Source of the DNA: SLRI01 sp964576715
GTDB taxonomy: Bacteria > Pseudomonadota > Alphaproteobacteria > Geminicoccales > Geminicoccaceae
Assembly: GCA_964576715.1 (NCBI GenBank)
Contig: CAZNWE010000132.1
Coordinates: forward strand, 1-7,143
DNA length: 7,143 nt
Direction of reading: 5' to 3'
This document shows positions 1 through 6,256 of the stretch, piece after piece. Numbering within the stretch: the stretch's first letter is position 1; each line of letters begins with the position of its first letter. The notes under the pieces are model-generated. The model was given only the letters and a program-made list of their open reading frames with translations. It had not been told where the DNA came from and searched no databases. The position numbers and the translations under genes were made by a program.

Positions 1-2
1 GT

Positions 3-149
3 GGCCGCGAGAACATCGGGCTCCTGGTCGGCAACCTGAACAGTGGCGGCGGCAGCGGCCGTGAGAACCTCGGGCTCCTGGTCGGCAACCTGAACACCGC
101 CGGCGGGCTCGGCCGCGAACTCACCGGGTTTCTCCAGGGCAATTTCAAC
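3..149 (+). repeat. 54-base tandem repeat array (two good copies plus one degenerate)
   Basis: Units begin at 3, 57 and 111, an exact 54-base period (18 codons). Copies 1 and 2 share a block of about 40 bases covering GAGAAC..CTCCTGGTCGGCAACCTGAACA with only a couple of mismatches, then diverge in the last 15 bases. Copy 3 keeps the GGCCGCGAA start and a GG-AA(C/T)-T-AAC pattern but has changed elsewhere, as often happens to the last unit of an in-frame coding repeat. The array probably extends leftward beyond the window. Confidence 0.8.
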
Positions 150-158
150 CGGCGCTGA
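3..158 (+). CDS. C-terminal end of an unrecognised Gly/Asn/Leu repeat protein (5' truncated by window edge)
   Basis: The reading frame is open from base 3 to a TGA at 156-158 and gives 51 residues; the start lies off the left edge. The peptide is two near-identical 18-residue units (GREN-I/L-GLLVGNLN followed by a variable Gly/Ser/Ala tail) and a third degenerate unit (GRELTGFLQGNFN) ending in RR. The other two plus-strand frames hit stops within the first repeats, which supports this frame. The repeat codons differ mostly by single bases, so the array looks recently expanded. I do not recognise the family. Gly/Asn-rich short-period repeats occur in surface or secreted solenoid proteins and in mycobacterial PPE-type proteins, but there is too little here to assign one. 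No signal peptide can be judged. It is convergent with the M32 carboxypeptidase, 31 bases between stops, so it is not part of the oxidase operon. Confidence 0.72.
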   Translation, partial: GRENIGLLVGNLNSGGGSGRENLGLLVGNLNTAGGLGRELTGFLQGNFNRR

Positions 159-194
159 TCGGCGACCTGCGGCCCGGCGTCGGGACCGATCAGC
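154..194. terminator. Inverted repeat containing both convergent stop codons (possible bidirectional terminator)
   Basis: GCTGATCGG at 154-162 is the exact reverse complement of CCGATCAGC at 186-194. A second step pairs CGAC (163-166) with GTCG (179-182), leaving a 3-base bulge (183-185) and a 12-base loop. The repeat-protein TGA (156-158) lies in the left arm and the carboxypeptidase stop (190-192) lies in the right arm. Neither side is followed by a T-run, so a classical intrinsic terminator is not shown. A hairpin that ends or protects both convergent transcripts is the likely role, but that is inferred. Confidence 0.4.
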
Positions 195-1662
195 CGCCGT
201 AGCGCCCTTCGACATGGGCGAGGAAGGCCGCCGGGCCGAGTTCTGCGCCCGTGGCTTCCGCGATCAGCGCCTGCATCGGCAGGCTCGAGGCTTTTTCGTG
301 GATGTTGGTCCTGAGCCATTGGCGGAGCAGCGTGAAATCACCGGCTTCGATCCCCGCCATCAGGTCGGGGCATCGGCGCTCGGCGGCCTGGAAGAGCTGG
401 GCGGCGAGTAGCGCACCCAGGCTGTAGTTGGGGAAGTAGCCGAACGCACCCACGGGCCAGTGGATGTCCTGCAGGCAGCCGTCCCGGTCGCTCGGTGGGG
501 CGATGCCGAGGAGCTCCTGCATCGTGTCGTTCCAGGCGGCGGGCAGGTCCTTGAGGTCGAGGTCGCCCTCGAGCAGGGCTTTCTCCAGGCGGTAGCGCAG
601 CACGATGTGCAAGGGGTAGGTCAGCTCGTCGGCATCGACGCGGATCAGGCCCTTCTCGACGTGGGTGTAGAGGGCGATCAGGTTGTCGGCGGCGAAGGCG
701 GGTTGGGGGCCAAAGGTTTCCTCGAGCCGGCCCGAGAGGTAGCGGAGGAAGGCGGGCGAGCGGCAGGCCTGCATCTCGATGATCAGGGACTGGCTCTCGT
801 GGATCGCCATGCCGTGGCTCGAGCCCACGGGCTGGCCGCGCCAGGGCTCGGGCAGGCCGGCCTCGTAGAGCGCGTGGCCGGTCTCGTGCAGCACGCCCAT
901 GAGTGCGGAGACGGTCTCGTTCTCGTCGTAGCGGGTGGTGATGCGGATATCGGTGGGGGTACCGCCGCAGAAGGGATGGGTGCTCTCGTCCAGCCTGCCG
1001 TGGTCGAAATCGAAGCCGATCCTGGCCATGAGGTCCTCGGCCAGGGCCTTTTGCCTGGCCTTGGGAAACGGGCCTTGCGGCTTTTCGGCCTTGGGCTGCG
1101 TGGCGAGGCGGTTCTCGATCAGGGCGGGGAGCTGGTCCTGGAGCGGCTTGAACAGGCGATCGATGGTCGGCTCGTCGAGGCCGGGCTGGAACTGGTCGAG
1201 GAGTGCAGCGTAAGGGTCGAGGCCGAGCTTCTCGCCTTCGCGGGCGGCCGCCTCGCGGGTCAGGCGGAGGACTTCCTCGAGGTGCGGGCGGAGGCTCGGG
1301 TAGTCGTTGTCGGCCCGCGCCTGCCGCCAGGCCATCTCGCAGGTGTTGGTGGCCCGCGCCCTCGCCTCGACGAGGGACTGCGGCAGGGCGGTGGCCCGGG
1401 TGTAGCGGTCCTCGATCAGCCTGAGATTGGCGGCCTGCCAGGCGTCGAGGGGCTCCCCCTTCGCCTGCTCGATCAGCTCGGCGGTGGCGCTTGCGCTGAG
1501 GATCTCGTGGCAGACGCCGCCGAGCGCGGCGAGCTGCTCGCCCCTTGCCACATTGCCGCCCTTGGGCATGACGGCGGCCTGGTCCCAGTTGAGAACGGCT
1601 GCGGCCCCGCCGAGGTCGGCCAGGCGCTTCAGGCGCTGCTCAAGCGCGACGTAGGCCGACAT
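190..1662 (-). CDS. M32-family metallocarboxypeptidase (carboxypeptidase Taq type)
   Basis: Zinc carboxypeptidase that removes C-terminal amino acids from peptides; cytosolic, since no signal peptide is seen. The 490 residues match the usual family length of about 500. The zinc motif HETGH is at residues 259-263, and the third ligand is expected to be Glu289 in the conserved GMAIHESQS segment (284-292). Further family signatures are VLNWDQ near 23-28, HPF (229-231), DIRITTRY (238-245), RVDADELTYPLHI (341-353) and HWPVGAFGYFPNYSLG (401-416), so the active site looks intact. ATG at 1662 is preceded by GGAG seven bases upstream. The gene overlaps the end of ctaA by 23 bases in another frame, so it is probably translationally coupled and is the last gene of the operon. 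Its link to cytochrome oxidase is unknown; general peptide turnover is the safe assumption. Confidence 0.96.
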   Translation of the reverse strand: MSAYVALEQRLKRLADLGGAAAVLNWDQAAVMPKGGNVARGEQLAALGGVCHEILSASATAELIEQAKGEPLDAWQAANLRLIEDRYTRATALPQSLVEARARATNTCEMAWRQARADNDYPSLRPHLEEVLRLTREAAAREGEKLGLDPYAALLDQFQPGLDEPTIDRLFKPLQDQLPALIENRLATQPKAEKPQGPFPKARQKALAEDLMARIGFDFDHGRLDESTHPFCGGTPTDIRITTRYDENETVSALMGVLHETGHALYEAGLPEPWRGQPVGSSHGMAIHESQSLIIEMQACRSPAFLRYLSGRLEETFGPQPAFAADNLIALYTHVEKGLIRVDADELTYPLHIVLRYRLEKALLEGDLDLKDLPAAWNDTMQELLGIAPPSDRDGCLQDIHWPVGAFGYFPNYSLGALLAAQLFQAAERRCPDLMAGIEAGDFTLLRQWLRTNIHEKASSLPMQALIAEATGAELGPAAFLAHVEGRYGG

Positions 1663-2593
1663 CGGCGGGCTCCAGGTTCTCGATGGTGGGGGCGCGCCAG
1701 ACGGTGGCGAGGGATGCGGCGATGACGGCGAAGGTGAGAACCCCGATCGCCTGATGGGCCACCGCCGTCCAGACGGGGACGAGGAGGACGATGACCAGGG
1801 CGCCGAGGCTGACCTGGGCGATGACCAGGGCGGTGGCGGCCAGCGCCAGGTGACGGAGGATCGGGTTGTCGCCCCTATTGGCCAGGATCAGAAAGGCGAG
1901 GACGCCGAGGCCGGTGAGGGCTGCGAACGTGCGGTGGAGGAAGTGGATGCGGACTTGCGGGTCGGCGAGGTCGGGGACGTAGCCACCGTTGCAGGACGGC
2001 CATTCGTAGCAGGCGAGCGAGGCGCCGCTTTTCGCGGTGACCGCGGCGGTCAGCATGGTGCCGAGGACCAGAAGCCAGAGGCCGACCAGGAACGGCCGCC
2101 ACCAGGCAGGCTCGGGCGTGGCGAAGTGGCGGGCGGGGAGGAGGCGGGCGGTGAAGTAGATCAGCAGCGTGAAGAGGAAGAGGGCGTTGCCGAGGTGCAG
2201 GGCCACCGACCAGGGGCTGTTGGCATCGAAGACGGTGAGGCCGCCGAGCTTCGCCTGGATCAGCAGCACGACAGAGATGCCGAGCGCCAGGCGCCAGCCA
2301 CCACGGTCGAGGTGGCGGCGGCAGAAGGCGGTGATGGCGATCACCAGAATGAGCGGGCCGAGGAAGACGCCGGCGATCAGGCGATGGCCCCACTCCAGCA
2401 TGACCTGGAAGTAGCTGTAGCCGACATCGCCCAAGGCGGCGAAGTCGGCGGGGGTCAGCCACCATTCGCCGTAGCAGGTGGGCCAGTCCGGGCAGGAGAG
2501 GCCGGAATTGGTGGTGCGCACCCAACCACCCAGGATGATCAGCCCGTAGGTGAGGACGAGGCTGGCGATCGAGAGGTTGCGAAGAGTGGTCAT
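1640..2593 (-). CDS. ctaA: Heme A synthase (CtaA/COX15), Cys-pair type
   Basis: Membrane enzyme that oxidises the C8 methyl of heme O to a formyl group, giving heme A for the oxidase encoded upstream. The 317 residues show eight hydrophobic spans in two four-helix halves. The haem-ligand type histidines are His70 (in EWGHR, with Glu67 three residues before), His133 (ALHLGNA), His220 (IHFLHR) and His280 (AHQAIG). Two external-loop cysteine pairs are present: Cys34/Cys40 in SCPDWPTC and Cys195/Cys201 in CYEWPSC. Such pairs are known from Bacillus and beta/gammaproteobacterial enzymes but are missing from the mitochondrial and typical alphaproteobacterial form. ATG at 2593 forms an ATGA overlap with the SURF1 stop. 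The open frame extends upstream to 2797, but that extension is Arg/Pro-rich and lies inside SURF1, so it was excluded. The 3' end overlaps the carboxypeptidase by 23 bases. Confidence 0.95.
   Translation of the reverse strand: MTTLRNLSIASLVLTYGLIILGGWVRTTNSGLSCPDWPTCYGEWWLTPADFAALGDVGYSYFQVMLEWGHRLIAGVFLGPLILVIAITAFCRRHLDRGGWRLALGISVVLLIQAKLGGLTVFDANSPWSVALHLGNALFLFTLLIYFTARLLPARHFATPEPAWWRPFLVGLWLLVLGTMLTAAVTAKSGASLACYEWPSCNGGYVPDLADPQVRIHFLHRTFAALTGLGVLAFLILANRGDNPILRHLALAATALVIAQVSLGALVIVLLVPVWTAVAHQAIGVLTFAVIAASLATVWRAPTIENLEPADVGLRRA
1670..1673 (-). promoter_or_regulatory. Shine-Dalgarno GGAG for the M32 carboxypeptidase
   Basis: Reading the minus strand, GGAG is followed by seven bases and then the ATG at 1662-1660. 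The site lies within the last codons of ctaA, which supports the 1662 start and coupling of the two genes. Confidence 0.65.
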
Positions 2594-3318
2594 GACCTTG
2601 GTTCCTTGGCGCGCGCCCGGCCCATCAGGAAATAGATGACGAGGAGGCCGCAGGCGAGGCCGTACCAGGTGAGCGCGTAGCCGAGATGGTCGTTCCTGAC
2701 GTTCAGGGCGGGCGGGTCGGCGATCGGCGGCGTGCGCTCGACGCCTTGGGGGCGGCGGACCAGGGTGGCGGCGGCGAGGTCGGGAAGGCCGGTCCATTGG
2801 CGAAGGGCTGGCGTGTCGGACCAGAACCAGCGGCGGGCCTCGGGGTCGTTGGCCGGGCGGAAGAGTGGCTTCTCGGGCAGGTGGTCGAGATAGACGGTGG
2901 CGCTGAAGCCTTCCTCGGTCGGGGTCGGCTCGGCGCCGAGGAAGTCGCCGACGGGCTCGGGGATCCAGCCGAGATCGACCAGGATGGCAACACCGTCATC
3001 GCGCTCGAGCGGGGCGATCAGCCGGGCGCCGGGAATGCCGCCCTTCTGCTGGCTGCCCTTGGCGAAGGCGCGGTCGAGGCGGAGGATGCCTGCGGTCGTC
3101 ACCGGGCGGTGGTCGAGGGCCAGAATGGCGGCTTCGCCCGCGGGGAGTGGCACCGGCTCGGCCTCGAGCCCGGCCTCGATGCGGGCGATGAGGTCCAGCT
3201 TCCAGGCGAGGCGCCGGACCTGCCAGGTGCCGAGGCCGACGAGGACGACGAGGGCGGCCAGGACCAGGATGCTGAGCAGCCAGCCCGGGCGAAAGCTGCG
3301 GCCGATGGCGCTCGCCAT
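2590..3318 (-). CDS. SURF1 family cytochrome oxidase assembly protein
   Basis: Membrane assembly factor that assists heme a insertion into subunit I of aa3 oxidase. The 242 residues have the family plan. An N-terminal span at about 13-30 runs into the signature GTWQVRRLAWKLDLI (30-44). A soluble domain follows with the conserved VDLGWIP (114-120), and a second span (about 213-231) comes after NDHLGYALTWYGLA (209-222). His211 matches the conserved histidine at the head of the second helix that is implicated in heme a binding in bacterial Surf1 (family knowledge). ATG at 3318 starts seven bases after the DUF983 stop, with AGGG about 11 bases upstream. Its stop shares the ATGA with ctaA, which suggests coupled synthesis of the heme A maker and the heme inserter. 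Confidence 0.95.
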   Translation of the reverse strand: MASAIGRSFRPGWLLSILVLAALVVLVGLGTWQVRRLAWKLDLIARIEAGLEAEPVPLPAGEAAILALDHRPVTTAGILRLDRAFAKGSQQKGGIPGARLIAPLERDDGVAILVDLGWIPEPVGDFLGAEPTPTEEGFSATVYLDHLPEKPLFRPANDPEARRWFWSDTPALRQWTGLPDLAAATLVRRPQGVERTPPIADPPALNVRNDHLGYALTWYGLACGLLVIYFLMGRARAKEPRS

Positions 3319-3325
3319 GCCGGCA

Positions 3326-3691
3326 CTAGCCCTGCCGCTCGAAGTCGCTCCGGCGGTGCTTGTACTGGAGCGCGATCATCAGGCCCTTCAAGGGGCGCAT
3401 CATGGCGAGGCAAAGGACGGCGGCGAGCGGCAGCCAGACCGCCATGTGCAGCCAGACGGGCCAGCCGTAGCGCACTTCGACCACAAGGGCGGCGATGACG
3501 ACGACGGCACCGGCGATCAGGGTGATGAAGGCGACCGGGCCGTCGCCGCTGTCCTGCGCGCGCAAGTCGGCGCCGCACACTTCGCAATGGTCGACCACGG
3601 CAACGAAGCCGTTGAACAGCCGGCCGTTGCCGCAGGCGGGGCAGCGCCCCTGCAGGCCGGCTGTGACGGCTGATGCGGCGGGGTTGGCCAC
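3326..3691 (-). CDS. DUF983 zinc-ribbon-like membrane protein
   Basis: A 121-residue protein with an N-terminal four-cysteine cluster, CPAC (17-20) and CEVC (36-39), that looks like a zinc ribbon. Two hydrophobic spans follow at about 54-71 and 79-97, and the C-terminus is basic (RPLKGLMIALQYKHRR, 99-114). This is the DUF983 layout. The family is commonly found between ctaE and SURF1 in alphaproteobacterial oxidase operons, but its biochemical role is not established; an assembly or metal-related role is a guess from context. The start is GTG at 3691, directly abutting the ctaE TAG (3692-3694) and in the same frame. No ATG occurs in frame before residue 83, so the GTG is the only plausible start. 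GAGG in the ctaE end lies about 11 bases upstream. Confidence 0.9.
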   Translation of the reverse strand: MANPAASAVTAGLQGRCPACGNGRLFNGFVAVVDHCEVCGADLRAQDSGDGPVAFITLIAGAVVVIAALVVEVRYGWPVWLHMAVWLPLAAVLCLAMMRPLKGLMIALQYKHRRSDFERQG

Positions 3692-4570
3692 CTACTGCAT
3701 CGCCTCGGACGTCCAGGTCATGTTGCCACCCCACCAGTAGACCGAAACGAAGAGAAACAGCCAGACGACGTCGACGAAATGCCAGTACCAGGCGGCGGCC
3801 TCGAAGCCGACATGGCGCTCGGGCTTCAGGGCGCCATACCAGGCGCGCATGGTGCAGACGATGAGGAAGGTCGTGCCGATCAGGACGTGGAAGCCGTGAA
3901 AGCCGGTGGCCATGTAGAAGGCCGAGCCGAAGATCCCCTGGGTAATGGTCAGGCCCTCGTGGACGAGCTCGACATACTCGTAGACCTGGAAGCTGAGGAA
4001 GATGACGCCGAGGGCGACGGTGATCGCGAGCGCCTTGAAGGTGGTCGCCTTGTCCCCTTCGCGTAGCGCGTGGTGCGCCCAGGTGATGGTGCAGCCGGAA
4101 AGCAGCAGGATCAGCGTATTGAGGAACGGGATCTGCCAGGTGGGCAGGGCGTGCACCCCTTCGGGTGGCCATTGGACGGTGACGAGGTCCGGCGGGACCA
4201 GTGCACCCCAGAAGAACGCCCAGAAGAAAGCGAAGAAGAAAAACACTTCCGAGGTGATGAACAGGAGCATGCCGATGCGCAGCATCGACGCGACCTTTTC
4301 GCTGTAGTCGCCGCGCCCGGATTCGCGCAGCACGTCGCGGAACCAGACGAACATGGTGTAGAGGACGGCGAGGAACCCGCCGAGCATCAGCACGCCGCCG
4401 AAGCCGGAGCCGTGGAACCACATCACAGCACCGAGTGTGAGCGCGAGCGCCGACATGCTGCCCACGAACGGCCAGGGGCTAGGTTCGACCAGGTTGTAGT
4501 CGTGCTTGGGCCCATGGGCCTCGTGCTGCGCCCCTTCCTGGGCGTGATCGCCGCCGATGACTTGGGCCAT
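3692..4570 (-). CDS. ctaE: Cytochrome c oxidase subunit III (CoxC/COX3)
   Basis: Integral membrane subunit III of aa3 oxidase, which stabilises subunit I and its proton uptake. The 292 residues show a His-rich polar N-terminus (residues 8-23) and then seven membrane spans, at about 33-52, 57-77, 97-121, 148-167, 177-204, 217-240 and 262-281. Family signatures are SEVFFFFAFFWAFFWG (107-122, with the conserved Glu108), ATGFHGFHVLIGTTF (221-235) and WYWHFVDVVWLFLFVSVYWWG (261-281), as in Paracoccus and mitochondrial subunit III. The ATG at 4570 follows the ctaG stop by 18 bases, and GGGGGA sits ten bases upstream. No truncation or missing residue is seen. Confidence 0.98.
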   Translation of the reverse strand: MAQVIGGDHAQEGAQHEAHGPKHDYNLVEPSPWPFVGSMSALALTLGAVMWFHGSGFGGVLMLGGFLAVLYTMFVWFRDVLRESGRGDYSEKVASMLRIGMLLFITSEVFFFFAFFWAFFWGALVPPDLVTVQWPPEGVHALPTWQIPFLNTLILLLSGCTITWAHHALREGDKATTFKALAITVALGVIFLSFQVYEYVELVHEGLTITQGIFGSAFYMATGFHGFHVLIGTTFLIVCTMRAWYGALKPERHVGFEAAAWYWHFVDVVWLFLFVSVYWWGGNMTWTSEAMQ

Positions 4571-4588
4571 GGTCGCAACGTCCCCCGT

Positions 4589-5176
4589 TCAGATCTCTTC
4601 GTCGGTGGTCAGGACCTGGGCGGTCTGCGCGGCGGTCAGGGCCGCAGTCGCCTCGTCGTCCTTGAAGAAGGTATAGGAGAGGGTGATCTCGTGCACGTCC
4701 CGGGTGTCGGCGTCGTCGAGGATCGCCGGGTCGACGAAGAAGGAGACCGGCATCTCGACCCGCTCGCCCGGCATCAGCAGTTGTTCCTCGAAGCAGAAGC
4801 AGTGCACTTTGGCGAAGTAGCCGCCGACCTTGTGCGGGGTGACGTTGTAGACCGCGCGGCCGACGATCGGCTGGTCAGAGCGGTTCTCCGCCGCATAGAA
4901 GGCCAGGTGGTTCTCGCCGATCTTGACCTCGAGGCGCCGCTGCAGGGGCTCAAAGCGCCAGGGCAGATCGGGCTCACGGTCGGCGTTGAAGCTGATCCGG
5001 ATGGTCTGGTCGCGCGCCTGATCGGGCGCCGCCCCGGCGACCTGCGTGGTGCCGCCGAACCCGGTGACCCGGCAGAACAGGTCGTAGAGGGGGACCGAGG
5101 CGGCAGTCAGCCCGAGCATGCAGACGATGATGCCGGAGGCGTAGAGGGCGGTGCGCCGATTGCGTTGGCGATCCAT
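4589..5176 (-). CDS. ctaG: Cytochrome oxidase copper chaperone CtaG/Cox11
   Basis: Membrane-anchored copper chaperone that delivers Cu(I) to the CuB site of subunit I. The 195 residues comprise an N-terminal anchor at about 11-29, the signature VPLYDLFCRVTGFGGTTQ (28-45), and a periplasmic immunoglobulin-like domain. In that domain are PWRFEPLQ (72-79), YNVTPHKVGGYFAKVHCFCF (110-129), PGERVEMPVSFFVDP (136-150) and ITLSYTFF (164-171). The copper-binding cysteines are Cys126 and Cys128 in CFCF, and Cys35 next to the membrane is the third conserved one. ATG at 5176 is four bases after the stop of the small upstream ORF, with GGGAG about 12 bases before it. This is Cox11-type CtaG, not the unrelated Bacillus CtaG (caa3-type). 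Confidence 0.97.
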   Translation of the reverse strand: MDRQRNRRTALYASGIIVCMLGLTAASVPLYDLFCRVTGFGGTTQVAGAAPDQARDQTIRISFNADREPDLPWRFEPLQRRLEVKIGENHLAFYAAENRSDQPIVGRAVYNVTPHKVGGYFAKVHCFCFEEQLLMPGERVEMPVSFFVDPAILDDADTRDVHEITLSYTFFKDDEATAALTAAQTAQVLTTDEEI

Positions 5177-5180
5177 TGGC

Positions 5181-5303
5181 TCAGGATGCTCCCATTTTGA
5201 CGATGGTGACGAAGTAGAACAGCACCACGAGTGCCAGCAGGATCAGGCCGAGCGCGATGTTCTTGGATCGTTGCCGCCGCCGCTGCTCGTCGCCACTGAT
5301 CAT
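5181..5303 (-). CDS. Small single-span membrane protein, CoxF-like (40 aa)
   Basis: A 40-residue ORF fills the gap between ctaB and ctaG. It begins with ATG at 5303, which overlaps the ctaB stop as ATGA, and ends with TGA at 5181-5183, four bases before ctaG. It has a short charged N-terminus (GDEQRRRQRSKN, residues 4-15), one hydrophobic helix at about 16-35 (ALGLILLALVVLFYFVTIV) and a KMGAS tail. Positive-inside topology puts the N-terminus in the cytoplasm. This size, position and pattern match the tiny proteins annotated CoxF or 'cytochrome oxidase assembly' between ctaB and ctaG in alphaproteobacteria. The function is not known; helping assembly or acting as a small accessory subunit is inferred. 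Its fit between neighbours and its clean helix make it a real gene despite its length. Confidence 0.87.
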   Translation of the reverse strand: MISGDEQRRRQRSKNIALGLILLALVVLFYFVTIVKMGAS

Positions 5304-6232
5304 GAGCCCATCCAGCCGAGCACGAGGTGGTCGACGAGGATAGCCGAAAAGAGCGCGAAAAGGTAGACGATCGAGTATTTGAAAAGGCGCATCGCGAGCC
5401 GGTCGCTGGGCCCGCGATAGAGCCGCCAGGCGTCGCGGAGAAAGAGGCCGGAGAGCAGCACAGCCGCGGCAGCATAGAGCCAGCCGGCGGTGCCGACCAG
5501 CGCCGGCAGCAGGCTGCTGACCGCGAGGACCAGCGAATAGCCGAGGATCTGTCGCCGGGTGGCCGCGGCACCGGCGGCCACCGGCAGCATCGGCACGCCG
5601 ACAGTGGCGTAGTCCTTGGCACGGTAGAGGGCCAAGGCCCAGAAATGCGGCGGGGTCCAGAAGAAGACGACGAGGAAGAGGAGGATCGGCATGAGGTCGA
5701 CGGTGCCGGTGACCGCGGCCCAGCCGATCAGCGGCGGAAAGGCGCCGGCCGCACCGCCGATGACGATGTTCTGCGGCGTCCGCCGCTTCAGCCAGAGCGT
5801 GTAGACGAAGACGTAGAAGCCGATGGTCAGCGCCAGGATGCCGGCAGCGACCCAGTTGACCGCGAGGCCCATGGTGCCGATCGAGGCGATGGCCAGCGTG
5901 ATGCCCATCGCCAGAGCCTCGGCGGGCGCTATCCGTCCGGCGGCGGTCGGCCGCCGGCGGGTGCGGATCATGATCCGGTCGATGTCGCTGTCGTAGGCGT
6001 TGTTGATCGCCGCCGACGCCCCGGCCCCCGCCGCCATGGCGAGGATGGCGACGAAGGCGAGCAGCGGGTGGATGCTACCCGGGGCGATGAACAGGCCGAC
6101 GCCGCCGGTGAAGACGACGAGTTTCATGACGTTGGGCTTGAGCAGTGTCCAGTAGTCGACAAGCTCCGCCTGCCCCAGGGCAGCCTCGCCAGGAAGAGCG
6201 GTTCGGGTCGCGTGGTCGATCGCGCGGGCCAT
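5300..6232 (-). CDS. ctaB: Heme O synthase (protoheme IX farnesyltransferase)
   Basis: UbiA-family membrane prenyltransferase that transfers the farnesyl group of farnesyl diphosphate onto the vinyl side chain of heme B, making heme O, the substrate of CtaA. The 310 residues show about nine spans. LLKPNVMKLVVFTG (30-43) opens the first helix. The first Asp-rich diphosphate site is NNAYDSDIDR (77-86), followed by RTRRRP (90-95). LWLKRRTPQNIVIGGAAGAFPP (147-168) is the family central loop motif. The second Asp site is TPPHFWALALYRAKDYATVG (193-212) and is followed by VPMLPV. ATG at 6232 is preferred, with TGGA just upstream. An in-frame GTG at 6265 would add 11 residues, but it lies inside the intercistronic hairpin and has no ribosome site. 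The stop overlaps the CoxF-like start. Confidence 0.95.
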   Translation of the reverse strand: MARAIDHATRTALPGEAALGQAELVDYWTLLKPNVMKLVVFTGGVGLFIAPGSIHPLLAFVAILAMAAGAGASAAINNAYDSDIDRIMIRTRRRPTAAGRIAPAEALAMGITLAIASIGTMGLAVNWVAAGILALTIGFYVFVYTLWLKRRTPQNIVIGGAAGAFPPLIGWAAVTGTVDLMPILLFLVVFFWTPPHFWALALYRAKDYATVGVPMLPVAAGAAATRRQILGYSLVLAVSSLLPALVGTAGWLYAAAAVLLSGLFLRDAWRLYRGPSDRLAMRLFKYSIVYLFALFSAILVDHLVLGWMGS

Positions 6233-6256
6233 GGAAATCCAGAAGGGTGCTCGAGA

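Noticed and set aside
3..158. CRISPR-like reading of the 54-base repeats
   Set aside because: The repeats are contiguous without unique spacers, keep one reading frame and encode a repeating peptide, so they are a coding tandem repeat.
460..1725. 421-codon plus-strand open frame opposite the carboxypeptidase
   Set aside because: It lies antisense to a gene with intact M32 motifs. Its translation is Gly/Val/Leu/Ala-rich with no recognisable domain, which is typical of mirrored high-GC codon bias.
2594..2797. 68-residue N-terminal extension of ctaA
   Set aside because: The extension lies wholly inside SURF1, is Arg/Pro-rich and precedes a normal first membrane helix. The ATG at 2593 in the ATGA overlap is the natural start.
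3099..4421. 440-codon minus-strand frame across ctaE, DUF983 and SURF1
   Set aside because: It is the wrong frame of three motif-confirmed genes and is dominated by Arg, Pro and Ala.
4070..5200. 376-codon plus-strand open frame opposite ctaE and ctaG
   Set aside because: It spans two well-supported genes and their junction, is rich in Asp/Glu/Gly/Arg with no domain, and is explained by GC-biased third positions.
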